DNA of 64,000 nt from Isoetes taiwanensis (taxonomy: Eukaryota; Streptophyta; Lycopodiopsida; Isoetales; Isoetaceae), in NCBI GenBank assembly GCA_021234155.1, contig JAJEKV010000038.1, positions 5,820,926 through 5,884,925 on the forward strand. Reading direction: 5' to 3'. A program made the translations under genes and the position numbers. Positions 11,145 to 22,033 of this stretch are shown in pieces; within the stretch, counting starts at the first letter, position 1; every line of letters begins with the position of its first letter. A model generated the notes under the pieces. The model saw only the letters and a list, made by a program, of their open reading frames with translations, had not been told where the DNA came from and made no database searches.

Positions 11145-11506
11145 GTGCCAAGAGACGTTTGAGGTTAAGAGAGAACAAGTTTCCGAGGAATTATGAAGAA
11201 GATGACCATGTTTCTTTGGTTGCAACGTCTTTAGCATTAGATAAAACAGACCTGTCATTCTTTAACAAACTTTTGTATGCAGGTTACCAGCGTCCTTCTT
11301 ATTTTTATGATAAAGAGTTTGTGATTGGGGCCGCTGAGGTGAAGGACAGAAAAAATGATAATGTTTCTTATAACACATTGACTATTAAAATATTGAGTCT
11401 TGGTGTTAATATAGCTAATGTGTATTTTCCTTTTGAAAAGGACCACATTTGCGCAGAAAAGAAGATTGAAGGACTCTCTATAGGGGTAAAGATGTTAATC
11501 TTTTAG
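11141..11506 (+). pseudogene. Internal exon of the element-borne gene, unknown domain
   Basis: The frame encodes a basic start (KRRLRLRENKFPRNYEE), then a ~90-residue region with DLSFFNKLLYAGYQRPSYF and FVIGAAEVKDRK that I cannot assign. A possible donor GGGGTAAAG lies near 11487. It is placed between the SAM-like and DUF8039-like parts on the same strand. In CACTA elements the second gene (TNP1/TNPA-like) is poorly conserved, so failure to recognise the domain is expected. Confidence 0.4.
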
Positions 11507-11852
11507 GATATACCAATTTCTAGTTTTGTATGCATGTGCTTGTCTTTTGCTAATAATTTTCATACTTGTCTCTGATATGTAGGATGAGTTGTCATGGCCT
11601 GAATGCATGACTTCGTTCAACTCTTGATAAGAGGTGGCTTTTGTAGAAACTGATGAATCGATTCTGATGTGGAAAGAAAAGTGCAAAAGAATCAATGGTA
11701 TCCACGAAACACACTAGGAAACGCCAAAGTGATGGAAGTATCAATTGAATTGGGCGACCAAACATGTCCTTCTTGAGGTATTTTCATTCCATATGCAATT
11801 AAGCTATAATAGAGCTGGATTTGATCTTTATTTATTGTTGCTGTTGTTTTAG

Positions 11853-12173
11853 GAGAATAAGTATCGTGAAAATCAGTTTGTCTCTTTAATGACTGATGGT
11901 ATTGCAATGGGAGTGGGTAAGATTCATCGTGTGGATGTAGAGGGCTTTATCCATGGGATCCCAATTGGCGAGGGCAATGTGTCTTTAAATGTGTATGTTG
12001 TTGATAAGGGTTGTGATGAAGTGGCGTTACCATACCCGCCCACGGATGAAGTTATAACATTTGGCGACTTGGGGAAAGACATGAAGGCATGGTATATACG
12101 ATGGCCAATTGATCGCCTCTCCCCTCTTGCGGAATCAAAGGCCTTGAAGATCATTCATGACTCAAGTATGCAG
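11853..12173 (+). pseudogene. DUF8039-like exon of a CACTA TNP1-type gene
   Basis: A clean exon: TTTTAG acceptor at 11847-11852, 107 codons in phase, donor GTAACA at 12174. The core reads FVSLMTDGIAMGVGKI, GFIHGIPIGEGNVSLNVYV and VITFGDLGKDM, with a final YIRWPIDRL. The HG.PI...V.V...LP.P...TFGD...I.WP layout is that of the plant domain DUF8039, common in TNP1/En-Spm-related proteins. The assignment is from memory of the pattern, not from a search. It supports CACTA ancestry for the host element. Confidence 0.55.
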
Positions 12174-12238
12174 GTAACATTGAATTGTCTACTGCTTATG
12201 TAATTTGCTAAATGCTATACTAATTCTCCATTGTGCAG

Positions 12239-12400
12239 GTTATTAATGGCCAAGTGTTAAAGGATTTTGCCACACTAGAGCCTGCGGTGCATAAAACTGT
12301 TTGTTTGGTTGCTTTGAGAAAAGACAAAGTGGATGATGTCACGCCATTTGAGATTCCCGAATTTACTGCGAAAAATGTAAACCTTGAAAACAACAATGCT
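12239..12400 (+). pseudogene. Last exon of the element-borne gene, part 1 (cut by LINE)
   Basis: A 65-bp intron (GTAACA to TTGTGCAG) precedes the exon at 12239, which reads VINGQVLKDFATLEPAVHK. It runs to NNNA at 12400, where a long T-run and the LINE begin. The frame resumes at 19012 with NNAFFSLAKSKIKG, so the LINE landed within this exon. Confidence 0.55.
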
Positions 12401-12576
12401 TTTTTTTTTTTTTTTTTTTTTTTTTTTGAAGAACTGTGTCAGCAATATATTAAAAGAATGGTAATGATACAAAGCAAGTGAGGAGGAAGGAGAACTGCCC
12501 CAAAGAGACAGTGATACCTCGACACTCCACAACAAGCGCAACTCTCTTCTTTGGCGTACAAACCGCCCATCACCAT

Positions 12577-12948
12577 CTACCACACCCAAAAAGTCCATGC
12601 CAATGGAAAACTTCCATCTCTACTAATCCCCGGGAACACCAAAAAGCTTTGAAATAGCTTGTACCTGAAGTCGAGGAATCGAGAGAGGCTGCAGTTGAAT
12701 CCCCGAAGATCCACAACCGCCGCCGCTTCCAAATCAACCACACCAACCAAGCCCGCGCCGGTCTGCAAGGCTTGCTGCCGTCTGGCGGCCAAGCACCGAG
12801 GATATACATGAAGCGGCAATTGTTGGCTATTCAATCTCACCTGAAACGAGCCACGACCCAATCGGGCAACCTGCAAGTGAGGGCATAAAACCAGACAATG
12901 CTCCACAGTCTCACGATGAAGGCCACAACAAGGGCAAAGAGGGCTCAC
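12577..12948 (-). pseudogene. LINE C-terminal zinc-finger (zf-RVT-like) region
   Basis: It reads CPCCGLHRETVEHCLVLCPH near the start, the CxxC...H...C pattern that ends plant LINE ORF2 proteins. The poly-A tail lies just downstream. It confirms the 3' end and orientation. Confidence 0.7.
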
Positions 12949-13478
12949 ACCTGGCCTAAACCCGACTCACAAGGACATTCACCCCCATCTGGTGCACCAC
13001 CCATACGAAGCACCCGAACCTTCGGTGGGGGAAGTGAGCTCCATGTCCACGTCAAACCGAAGCGCCATCGAGAACCCGAAGCTGCGAGACCACTTGCACG
13101 AAGGGGGGCAGAGTGTCATGAATAGCCAACACCCGGTAACAAGACCGCACAAAACAAAATGATACAACATCACGGATGAACCTTCCAAACCTGCACCACC
13201 ACATCACCACGAGGGACTATAGATATGTGTAGCGGAATACTCCCGCCACTTGTTCCCGAATAACCCGGTCCAGCGTCCTTCGAGCGGCGAGCTCGAAAGA
13301 ACTCCCACGAAGCTAGCTGACCATCCCAATACCAATCCTCCAAGGTGAGCCACCTGACGGCTCGCCTCCAACGAACTTCGCGTCCCCAGAGCATGCAGAT
13401 GGCGACCAAGGGCAAATGCACGCGGGGGTAGAGGAACCCACAAGAAAGGAGAAGAGTGGTGATAAACTGAGGCATAAT

Positions 13479-15187
13479 CTAGCTGGAAGAGCACACGCCG
13501 CGTGATCCCAAGCCCTTAACACCCCCGTGAGAAAAGGGGATGCATGTGGGAAAGGCGGAGACCATACAACGGTGCCCCGGGGCAACTCTACATGCACGCA
13601 GACGACTTTCCAAATGCCCACAATGGCGAAAGAGATTGCCACAATAGTGCCGCACCAGGAGAAGATGCTCCATCCTGCAGAATGCTCCAAATAAACTTAG
13701 AGACCAACACCTTACTATGCAGTGCCAAATCCAGAATGGCCAAGCCCCCATCCTCCCGGGGGCGGAGACACTTCCACCAAGCCACTTTAACAACCGCCCT
13801 TCATCATCCCCGCCCCACACAAAATTTCGAACAATCTTATCCAAAGCATGTATCTTACCCTCAGGAGCTAACATCGCAGATGCTGTATACACATGAGTGC
13901 TACAAAGTACTGACTTGGCAATAGTGATCCTACCTGCCATGGACAACTTGCTACCCTTCCACCAATTGAGGTGTTTCTGCAACCCCTGCAAAATCTCATC
14001 CCACACCCTCCCCATGGAAACATCCCCTCCAAAGGGAATACCCAACAGCTTAGTACACACATTACCTGAAGCACCTTCCAAGGGAATAGAGCCAAACAAG
14101 GGGGAGGCGGAGTCAAGCCCCCATAATGCGGAGCATTTGCCCCAATTCGGAAAAAATGCACGAGGCCAAGGAGAAAGTATCCAGCAAACCCTTCACATTC
14201 CACTTATTCCTCTCTTACGCCACCAAGAAGAAAAAGTGTCATCGGCCCGGCGGTTAATAATCTGCTGACTACCATCCGCATCCGAAGCCCATCCACCACC
14301 CCTCCTCCACTGCAGCCAAAACAAGCGAGGCGGTGCCTCCGCCACAATCGTAAACAAAATGGTGCCAAAGGGCACCCACGGCCTTACCCTCTGCCTAAGG
14401 AGAAAAAGGCGGAGGGTTCACCCTGGCACACCACCGTAGCCCGTGCTGACCTATGCAGCTTCATGACTGTCTCTGTAAAGCGTGGACCACAGCCCAACGC
14501 TAACATCATGGCAGACAAGAACTCCCAACGGACACTATCATAAGCTTTGGCAAAGTCAAGCTTAAGATAGGCAATGCCTTGACTTGTTCTTCTGGCCCAA
14601 TAAAGGCCCTCATAAGGCTGCGGCAACATTAGTCAAAATGTTCCTCCCGGGAACAAACCCCATTGCACCTTACTAATGGAAGAAGTCAACACCCAGGCTT
14701 CAACTTCTCGGCGGGGGCTTTTCGCAATAATCTTGTACCAGAGGACAACAAGGATATAGGCCTCCAATCATTAATAGTAGAAGGCTGCTTAACCTTAGGA
14801 ATCAAGGAAATGCATGCGGTATTCAAGATCCTATCCATGTGAGAAGACTGCAGCAACTCAAGATACACACAGTACACCAGACTCACCAGCCCACCCCAAT
14901 AAGTGCGAAAAGAACTCCACAGGGATGCCATCCAGCCCAGGACATTTATCCTTGGCCATGCACATACATGCCTCCGCTAAATCCTCTCTGGAGAGCTCCT
15001 GCTCCAAGCTCTCACGTTGGTGAGGCAAAATAGATGGCTTAACAGCCCCCAAAACAAGCTCCTGCATCTCCTGCTCATAGGGAAGAGTGCGCTGCGCAAA
15101 AAACCCTGAGAAATGAGCATGCACATACCTCTGCAACTCAGCGGGATCCTCCAAAGTCCGGCCATCAGGCAAAGCAAGGGACGCCAT
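13479..15187 (-). pseudogene. LINE reverse transcriptase (frameshifted)
   Basis: Minus-strand pieces in order: 15187-14858 has KDKCPGLDGIPVEFF; 14931-14686 has SLIPKVKQPSTINDWRPIS; 14629-14384 has YLKLDFAKAYDSVRWEFL; ~14270 has RADDTF, a variant of the FADD catalytic box; 14099-13750 has the KLLGIPFGG and GRITIAKSVL thumb motifs. Upstream (15549-15220) is the usual linker with GDTSSPVCS. It is spread over at least three frames and inactive. Confidence 0.85.
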
Positions 15188-15567
15188 AGATCTTTTTATA
15201 TCGCCATTTGCCTAGCTGCTCACGAAGAACAAACCGGCGAACTTGTATCCCCCTCCTTCAACCAGGTAAGGGCTGCCTTCACACGCGCCTCATGCACTTT
15301 AACCTGCTCCAAAGCAACAATACGCTGCAACACTGCATTCTCCCTAATGCCATCAGAAGGCTGCGCCCGAATCTTCTCCAACTCCTGATAAAGACTATGC
15401 AACTCCTGCCGCTCCTGCTGCACACGCTGCCTACCAAAGACCTTAGCAAAACGCTTCACCCTGGCCAACGCAGTCACCATACCAGACATACCCTTCAGAG
15501 ATGAAAAGGTATCAAGCCACAACTCGGCCTTTGGGCGAGAAATCCGCATCGGCCGTAGTCCGGGTGT

Positions 15568-16867
15568 TCAAGCGGAACCGTCCGAGAAGGCCGAGAGGCA
15601 ACCGCACCACCGGGACAAAACACGAGGGTAATGATCAGAAATGGAGGTAGACAGAATGTTACTCCGACACAAAGAGGGCACACCATCCAATGCACATGGG
15701 GAAGCATAGCACCGGTCATGCCTAGCATACGCCCGGCCCGCACCAATCTGCCTATTACAATAGGTGAAAGACAAGTCCCCAGGGACCTCAACCAAGGCCA
15801 AATCCTGCAACAAACGAGACCACTGGTCCCTCTCAAATCCCTGCACAAGCTGGGTGCCAGAACCAGAGCGATCTTCTACTCGCTCTACCATATTGAAATC
15901 CCCTAACAACAACCAAGCAACCTGCAACCCACCAAGGGCTCGCAACTTATTCCGGACTGTGGCCCACAAAGCACCCCGCTGAGAAGGCTGATTAGGGGCA
16001 TAAACATTAACAATCCCCCACTCTTGCCCGCCCTCCAACCATGGAATAAAATAACGGCTAAGGTTAGCCAAATGGCTATTTTATAGCAGTTTTGCCAAGA
16101 AAAACGGCTAAAGTAAATGGAAAAAATGCCCAAAAAAAAGAAAATTTTAGCCCAATTTTTTTGCCGCCCAAGTGAGTTTTTAGGTTGAATAGCCAAACCT
16201 TCACCTCCAGATATATCCACCAGGACATCGATTAGCTAAACCTAAGATAGAGTGGGCTTGGAAAAATGGATAGATTAGCCTGAAATTCAACACCAATGTA
16301 TGTACTAACTTTAAGAAATTTCAATTAGGGTTTATATTTTTCTTTTTCTTTTTTCCACTTTCTTGTTCTAAGTAAAAAGTTGAAGCAGTAGAAGAAGAGG
16401 AACAATGTAGTCCTTTTTTTTTTAGGTTTTTGAACATTGCCTTGATTTATGTATTTACATTAAATTCAATATCTTTGCCAAAATGCTTGGATTTTTTTAA
16501 ATTACTATAGCGTGATGGCTAATATTTGCCTTTCTATTTTGTGAAAGTTTAGCCAAAAGCAAGAAACTATGATGGAGAAAAACCATTTAGTTTAGCCAAG
16601 TGTTAAAAATTTCTAGCCCCAATTTGAAGGTAGTTTAGCTAAACCTATTTTGGCTACACGAAAATATAGGAGTAGTAATTTATTCCATGCCTCCAACCAC
16701 TTAATTATTGCCCACCGACCAAACCTGTCTGCTGCAGAGTATGTGACCTGCACATCCATCTTCCAAGCAATAAGAGTACCCCCACTAGTCCGCCCAGAAG
16801 AAGAAGCAATAAAGCCAAACTGCCTACCAACCATATTCATGAGCACGGACATATCACCCCGTGACAC
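15568..16867 (-). pseudogene. LINE endonuclease domain, interrupted by a MITE
   Basis: The upstream part (16867-16690) reads LIAWKMDVQVTYSAADRFG and AIIKWLE. The downstream part (16031-15568) reads GIVNVYAPNQ, then WLLLGDFNMVERVEDRSG and ARHDRCYAS. These are APE-endonuclease motifs of L1-type LINEs (NVYAP, GDFN with the catalytic Asp/Asn). The two parts join at WLEGG when the 650-bp insert and one 8-bp duplication are removed. The family's SDHYP motif is present near the end (SISDHYPRV). Confidence 0.8.
16040..16689. mobile_element. hAT-like MITE, 650 bp, inside the LINE endonuclease
   Basis: Perfect 11-bp inverted ends (CATGGAATAAA ... TTTATTCCATG) are flanked by an 8-bp direct repeat CCTCCAAC at 16032-16039 and 16690-16697. 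Because the ends share TG with the flank, the duplication could be read as up to 10 bp. The interior is AT-rich, with repeated GGCTAA/TTAGCC words and no coding capacity. The 8-bp duplication and CA-start ends suggest the hAT superfamily. Excising it rejoins the endonuclease frame, so it arrived after the LINE. Confidence 0.8.
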
Positions 16868-16959
16868 TTATGCTCCCCGAATGCAAATAATATCGGGGCC
16901 TTAGCTGCCGGAAGTGCCAAAGAAATCACGGGCCCTCTTACTACTAGAGGACCGCACCC

Positions 16960-18990
16960 CCCGCACATTCCAAGCGAGGATCGACCTATTCATCCCGGAG
17001 GAGAAGTGTCCAGCCCCACATGCCTACCCACCAGGGCCATCAGCCCCACTCCCACAGAGGCGGCATCTAGAGCCGGAGGATTAATCACGGCAATGTGACC
17101 CACGGCCGCTCGTGATATTCCACTTCCAACACGTGTTGGAAGTCCCCGAGCACCTCCCGCGAGTCATGGGCCACAACTTCGTGATATTCCACTTCCAACA
17201 CGTGTTGGAAGTCCCCGTGCACCTCCATAGAGTCATGAGCCACACTAGTCTCTACCTCCAACCCAGGTTGCTCCAGCCACCTCATGCTCGGCCACATCAT
17301 ACCTTGGGACATCCCAGCGGGATCACCAGCCCCCCCGCCACAACCACGTCCCCCTCGATCTAGCCACAACCAAATCATCCCAGAGCCCTCCCCCGAGCCA
17401 CCACGTCCCTAGCCCGCCATCAAAGGCGGCCCGGCGGCAAGCTTGCCCGGCCTCGTCCCCACACCACCTCTCCCAACCACACCACCTCGTCCGTCCAACG
17501 CCACTCCAGCGCACCACGGAGTCCCTGCACTGCGACCTCGGGAACCGAGGAATCCGGGGCCCTGCATCAACACACCCGCAACCCCTACCACATCACAAGC
17601 ACCAGCCGGGACTAGCGGGATCATCAGATGAGGGTCAAATGGTAGCACAATAGATGGAAACATCCGCCGGGATCTGAGCCATTCAAAAGCTTCAATCGAA
17701 AAAGAAAATGCGGGGACCACTACGCCTTTGAAGAGAAGTAGGCCGCAGGCCGCAAAGCGAGCGAGCAACACGATCTTGGGGACCTGCACAATAGAATGAG
17801 CCAAATATACACCCGGGCCATTGGCCATAGAAACCAAGAAATCGGGCACCATCGGTCGGGGAGGAAGATCCCGAATCTGGAACCAACACGGATTTTTAAC
17901 CCATTTGTCAAAGAACCGGTGGACATTCTTTGGATAATATCTTGATACAACACATATGAATCACCCAACGTATCCACCCCAGACCTAACCAATTGCGCCC
18001 ACGAAAGACTCGGCCTCAAACATGATTAGGAAGAAATTATTTGGTAAGAATTTTAGAGACTGACACAGGCAAACCAATCCGCCTCGGATGTCCGGCCAAG
18101 CCAAGAGCTAAACCTCCTCGTGTCCAATATGTAACCCGTGAAATAGCCCAACACCGCAAATGAAACTAGATTCTCAATGGTCTGCGAACATGCCTGGTAT
18201 GATCAATATCTATCCATGGAGTCTCGGAAGAGAGCTGCACGCAAGTCAACAGAGTGATGATCCTCCACAAACTTGAGCTTCTTGAACACGCGGGTTCTAC
18301 ACTCCGGAGCCTTGCGCTTAATCCAATCTGAAAACCCCCGCCGAGTGATCGAGCGAACAAGTCATTGCTCGCCCAGGCAGGCGCCGCGGGATTTGGGGCT
18401 GCCGCCCTGGCACCCTGAGAGGTATCCAGAGGCACCCCAGGAGACACATCAGCTACATGCACCCTAGAAGAGGGCGCATCACCAGCAAGTGATCCCTTCC
18501 CAAGCACGGGGGAGGGGGCATCCGCAATCCGGTTCTAAAGGGGGGCATGCTTGATGGAATCAAGACCGGAGTCTCCAAAACGCAATCTACTTGGGTCTCG
18601 AAATTATATTGAGAGGAAGAGCAATCCACATACCTCTCAACCAGAAGGGGATTCCAAGAGCTCCCTCATCTCTGCCACCAATTGCATGCCACTTCCTACA
18701 GCCCGCGCCTCTTCATGCATGCTGAGACCCGCGCCCTTCCCCTTTACTGGAGGATTCTTTCTCCTCGCCATCTCCCTTGGCTTCAGCCCCAAGCCATGAG
18801 GCTCAATCGAGCCCCCATCAGCCTGTCTGGCAGGAGCCATGTCATCCGGACCAGTCCGGAAATCAGCTGTTTGCAGCAACAAATCACATGCAAAACAGCT
18901 AATGCTATACACCGCTGGAAAGAGCTCAGAGCAAGCTTTCCAACGAGCCCAAGCACGCCAAAATCCGACACCAGATAAGAGAGATATCAC
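16960..18990 (-). pseudogene. LINE ORF1 region (disrupted)
   Basis: GC-rich fragments are open in changing minus frames. 18019-17720 includes RFGIFLPDRWCPISWF. 17378-17085 contains a repeated ~24-residue block built on GDFQHVLEVEYHE. 18990-18637 has a polar stretch. Position upstream of the endonuclease and on the same strand makes this ORF1, the nucleic-acid-binding protein of plant LINEs. No zinc knuckle or RRM was identified with confidence. It is heavily frameshifted. Confidence 0.5.
17112..17240. repeat. Tandem repeat with a perfect 20-bp palindrome in LINE ORF1
   Basis: Two copies, ~72 bp apart, of CGTGATATTCCACTTCCAAC continuing into ACGTGTTGGAAGTCCCC. Each contains the palindrome CTTCCAACACGTGTTGGAAG with a CACGTG core. 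In the minus frame it encodes a duplicated ~24-residue block, so it is a coding minisatellite. Confidence 0.85.
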
Positions 18991-19011
18991 CGATCAAAGT
19001 TTTTTTTTTCT

Positions 19012-19173
19012 CAACAATGCTTTTTTTTCTCTCGCCAAGTCTAAAATTAAAGGGCCAGAGCTGTATAAGCAGTTTGCTATTGCGTGCATTAAAACAAAAG
19101 TGGTGGAGGTTACTAAGGAAGGATGGAAGACACGCACTTTCGATCGAACAACGCTGAAACTCTTTTGTAGTTA
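19012..19173 (+). pseudogene. Last exon of the element-borne gene, part 2
   Basis: This continues the reading frame of 12239-12400 beyond the LINE: FFSLAKSKIKGPELYKQF, a basic ~25-residue segment, and TAG 19171-19173. It has no recognised domain. The continuity of frame across the target duplication shows that the exon was open when the LINE inserted. Confidence 0.55.
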
Positions 19174-19392
19174 GGATTATTTCATGTAACTTTAGAGGAA
19201 AACTTTGAAAGATGCTTGTAATCATTTTGGTGTTGATTAAAGACAAAATTGTGCTACAGAGGGCACTCGGTATTATGATATTTTCTGATTATGTCACTTT
19301 TAATAAAGATGTCATTAAGTGTCTTACTTTGTATCTTGTCTCCACTGTTTTATGCATCTGGAGTTTCTGAATCCAAGGCAGATCCAGCGATG

Positions 19393-20441
19393 GAAGTGAT
19401 AAGGATGGCGAGTTCCTGCAAGATGGTGTTTGGTGTTCTTGAGCACCAAACACTAGAGCCTGAGAAAGAAGAAAAAAGACAATGGAAACAGTGTTTGGTG
19501 CTCAAGAACAAGAGCTTCTGCAGAATTGGTGCGTGCAGAGGCTGCTGCGGAGTCTTCATTGGCAGGTATGTCATAGGTATCTCAAGCATATGTAGGAGTT
19601 TATTTTTCAAGTGTACAGCAGTGTTCCAATGCGTAGAAAAAAAGTATGATTTATTTGGTATATTGTTAATTTGCAGAAGCCCAGCCGGCACCAAGTTGGA
19701 TTAATGGATATGGCTGCGCCTCTTCAAGCACCTTGACAGCTGTGGTCGTTTCACCCAATACCCCTCTGACAGGAGGTGCATTGGATTTTAAAGGCGCAAA
19801 TGAGCCCCTTACATTTAAGCCCTTGACTTCAGCAAAGAAGATTGTGCTCGTCAGACATGGACTTAGTACATGGAATGAAGAAGGTCGTGTGCAGGTTGGT
19901 CCTTGTGATTGTCTGTTCTACCCGTATGGAATTTTCCATCAGTTTTTTGCAAGTTTTCTCCTTGTTTGAGACCCTAATATCTTACTGCTAGGCACAAAAA
20001 GCTCAGTACATATTGGCTTTATGAAACCTTTACTACCCCTTCATTTTGGCACCAAGCATTTGAATTAGATGGCGCAATTTTAATAGTTGCACTGTATCCA
20101 GTTAGCACCATATTGGAAAAGTCTATTAGTTTTTTGTGTCTATAAGGTGTCTGCTTAACTGTCTAGAATGAACATATTACTTTGATGATGGAATTCTGTT
20201 TGCAAGGTAACGTGTTTCTGTTCTCTTTGTTCTTTTTCTTTTTTCGCATTGAAGAGTTAGCTTTTGGTTATTCCCGCTTTTTAAGATTTCTCCTCCATCT
20301 TAACATCACTACTGTAACATAACAAATGAACTTTGAATTTTAAAAATTCTTTTCCTCCAGGGAAGTTCAGATGGGTCTGTATTATCTGAAGAAGGAATTC
20401 TGGCAGAGCTGGAGGAGTTGCAGCTGCAGCAGCAAGCTTAG
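19393..20441 (+). pseudogene. Captured CA1P-phosphatase-like (phosphoglycerate-mutase family) fragment
   Basis: Exon 19678-19892 reads QPAPSWINGYG, a low-complexity linker, then KKIVLVRHGLSTWNEEGRVQ: the RHG catalytic motif of histidine phosphatases as in chloroplast 2-carboxy-D-arabinitol-1-phosphatase. A donor follows (CAG/GTTGG). The next exon at 20361 begins GSSDGSVLSEEGILAELEEL and ends at TAG 20439-20441 after QLQQQA. In family members SSD.S.L...G is followed by ~150 more residues carrying the second catalytic site, so this is a truncated 5' fragment. An upstream block (19393-19565) may be a transit-peptide exon, in phase through a GCAG/GTATGT donor. All lie inside the CACTA-like element. 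Confidence 0.75.
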
Positions 20442-20886
20442 CGCGTGCAGCAGCACGATCGTGGCTGGGTCCCCTCCTTGATACAACCTGTGAGAGAACT
20501 GGAAAAAAGTGAGAATTCATCTATAGCTTATTCTATTTCATAGTCTTAAGCTTTATTTCTAATAATTCTACAGGTTATTTTTCCACGAAGACTGGGGTTT
20601 GAGTGGAGCCATCTATGTCATATACCTGCAAGACACATTTCTTTTTTACACACATACCTGAATAATTGGTGCATATTTCGTAATGTGGCAGCAATCAGCT
20701 TGTAACTGTTAGTGGTTGAAGGTCTTCATCATGCCACTTTAGTTAATTTAATTTTAATTCACTGGTTAAATTCATTTTGGACCTGTGTCGATAAACACTT
20801 TCAAAGTAAAGAAGCCAAAGCTAGAGTCTTCTTACATGCTTAATGCTTTCAATTGGTGTTGTAGTTCTTAAACTAGAGTCGCACAT

Positions 20887-22033
20887 GTTGAGAGCAAGTT
20901 TAGGATGTATGGAGAACCAAAGCACATTCCTGACCTGGACGCAGGAAGATTATGATCATGGGGACCTAAGCCACCAGGTGAGAATGCTTCAGTCTAGCTC
21001 TTTGTCTTTACAGAAAGAAGGTGCTGAGAAATTGAGGTTGCTTGCCAGGAAAAATTCAATGGAAGGAGCTGCAATTGCCGAGGCAGGAGCAATTGAGCAT
21101 CTGGTCAATTTGCTCACATCTGAAGATCTTGGTGTTAAAGAAGTTTCTGTCACTGCTCTGCTAAACCTGTCCCTTAACGAAGACAACAAAGACAGAATTG
21201 GTCAATCGGGCGCAATAAGCTTCTTCGTGGACATCCTTAGCAGTGGCACTTCAGAAGCAAAAGTAAAATGCAGCTGCAACACTATTTAGCCTGTCATCTA
21301 AGTCCGAATATAAAGAAATTATTGGCTCTTCAGGTGCAATACCACCTTTAGTTGATTTGCTAAGAAGTGGAACTCCCGGGGGAAAGAAAGATGCTGCAGT
21401 AGCTTTGTTTAATTTATCAATGGTACATGAAAATCAACGGAAAATCATACGCGCTGGTGCAGTGAAGCCACTTATCTGTATTGCTCAGGAACCAAGGATG
21501 GGAATAGTAGACCAAGCAGTTTCTCTTCTGGCTAGTCTGTCAGTCACAACTGAAGGCAAGTCATCCATTGGAGAAGAGAGTGGAATTCCTGCCTTAATTG
21601 TAGTGGTTGAAGCAGGCTCTCAAATAGGAAAAGAAAATGCAGCGTCTGCTTTATTGAAAGTATGTTCTTGTGATAAATACCGGCATATGCTTCTTAAGGA
21701 TGGGGCTACTCCTGTGTTGTGTCTGCTGTCAAAAACAGGAACTGCTCGTGCCAAAGAAAAGGGTAAGGTTTTCTGGAATCAATTTGAATGTCTTCATAAT
21801 CTCCAATCTTTTCATCAACAGATTCATTGGGCAAAGGAATATCAGGAATATTTAGTTATGTTGCATTCCATGCTGCTCTCAGAAGAGCACATGACCAGTT
21901 TATTCAAGATTTGACAAAGGAGAGCAAGGAGCTCTTGCAGCATCATCTGACAGCAGCAACAAGTTCTTATTCTCAACTATGGAGCTATGAAGACAGAGGG
22001 CTCTTGACTAGATCCAGTTTGAATGTTACATAA
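20887..22033 (+). pseudogene. Captured PUB-type armadillo-repeat gene fragment
   Basis: It reads QKEGAEKLRLLARKNS, AGAIEHLVNLL, VTALLNLSLNEDNK, then (after a one-base insertion near 21263) SGAIPPLVDLLRSGTPGGKK, AVALFNLSMVHENQRK, AGAVKPL, GIPALIVVVEAGSQIGKENA and ATPVLCLLSKTGTARAKEK. These are about six ARM repeats in the order seen at the C-terminus of plant U-box/ARM ubiquitin ligases (PUB4/SPL11 type). The U-box and N-terminal region are absent. GGTAAGG at 21762 and a CAG at ~21821 suggest an intron, followed by an unrelated 3' segment ending at TAA 22033. The fragment is in the CACTA-like element, on the same strand as the CA1P-phosphatase piece. Confidence 0.8.

Larger units (their letters stand above)
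12408..19011 (-). mobile_element. L1-like LINE, 6.6 kb, near full length, minus strand
   Basis: The 3' end is a 20-28-base A-tail (read as T at 12400-12427). Target duplications CAACAATGCTTTTTTTT lie at 12391-12407 and 19012-19028. In minus order it carries a disrupted ORF1 (18990-17000), an APE-type endonuclease (16867-15568, itself interrupted by a MITE), reverse transcriptase (15187-13479) and a C-terminal CCHC-like zinc finger (~12948-12880). Multiple frameshifts make it inactive. It inserted into the last exon of the CACTA-borne gene. Confidence 0.9.

Noticed and set aside
12391-12427. Long T-run as a microsatellite or terminator
   Set aside because: It is the poly-A tail of the minus-strand LINE, flanked by its target duplication.
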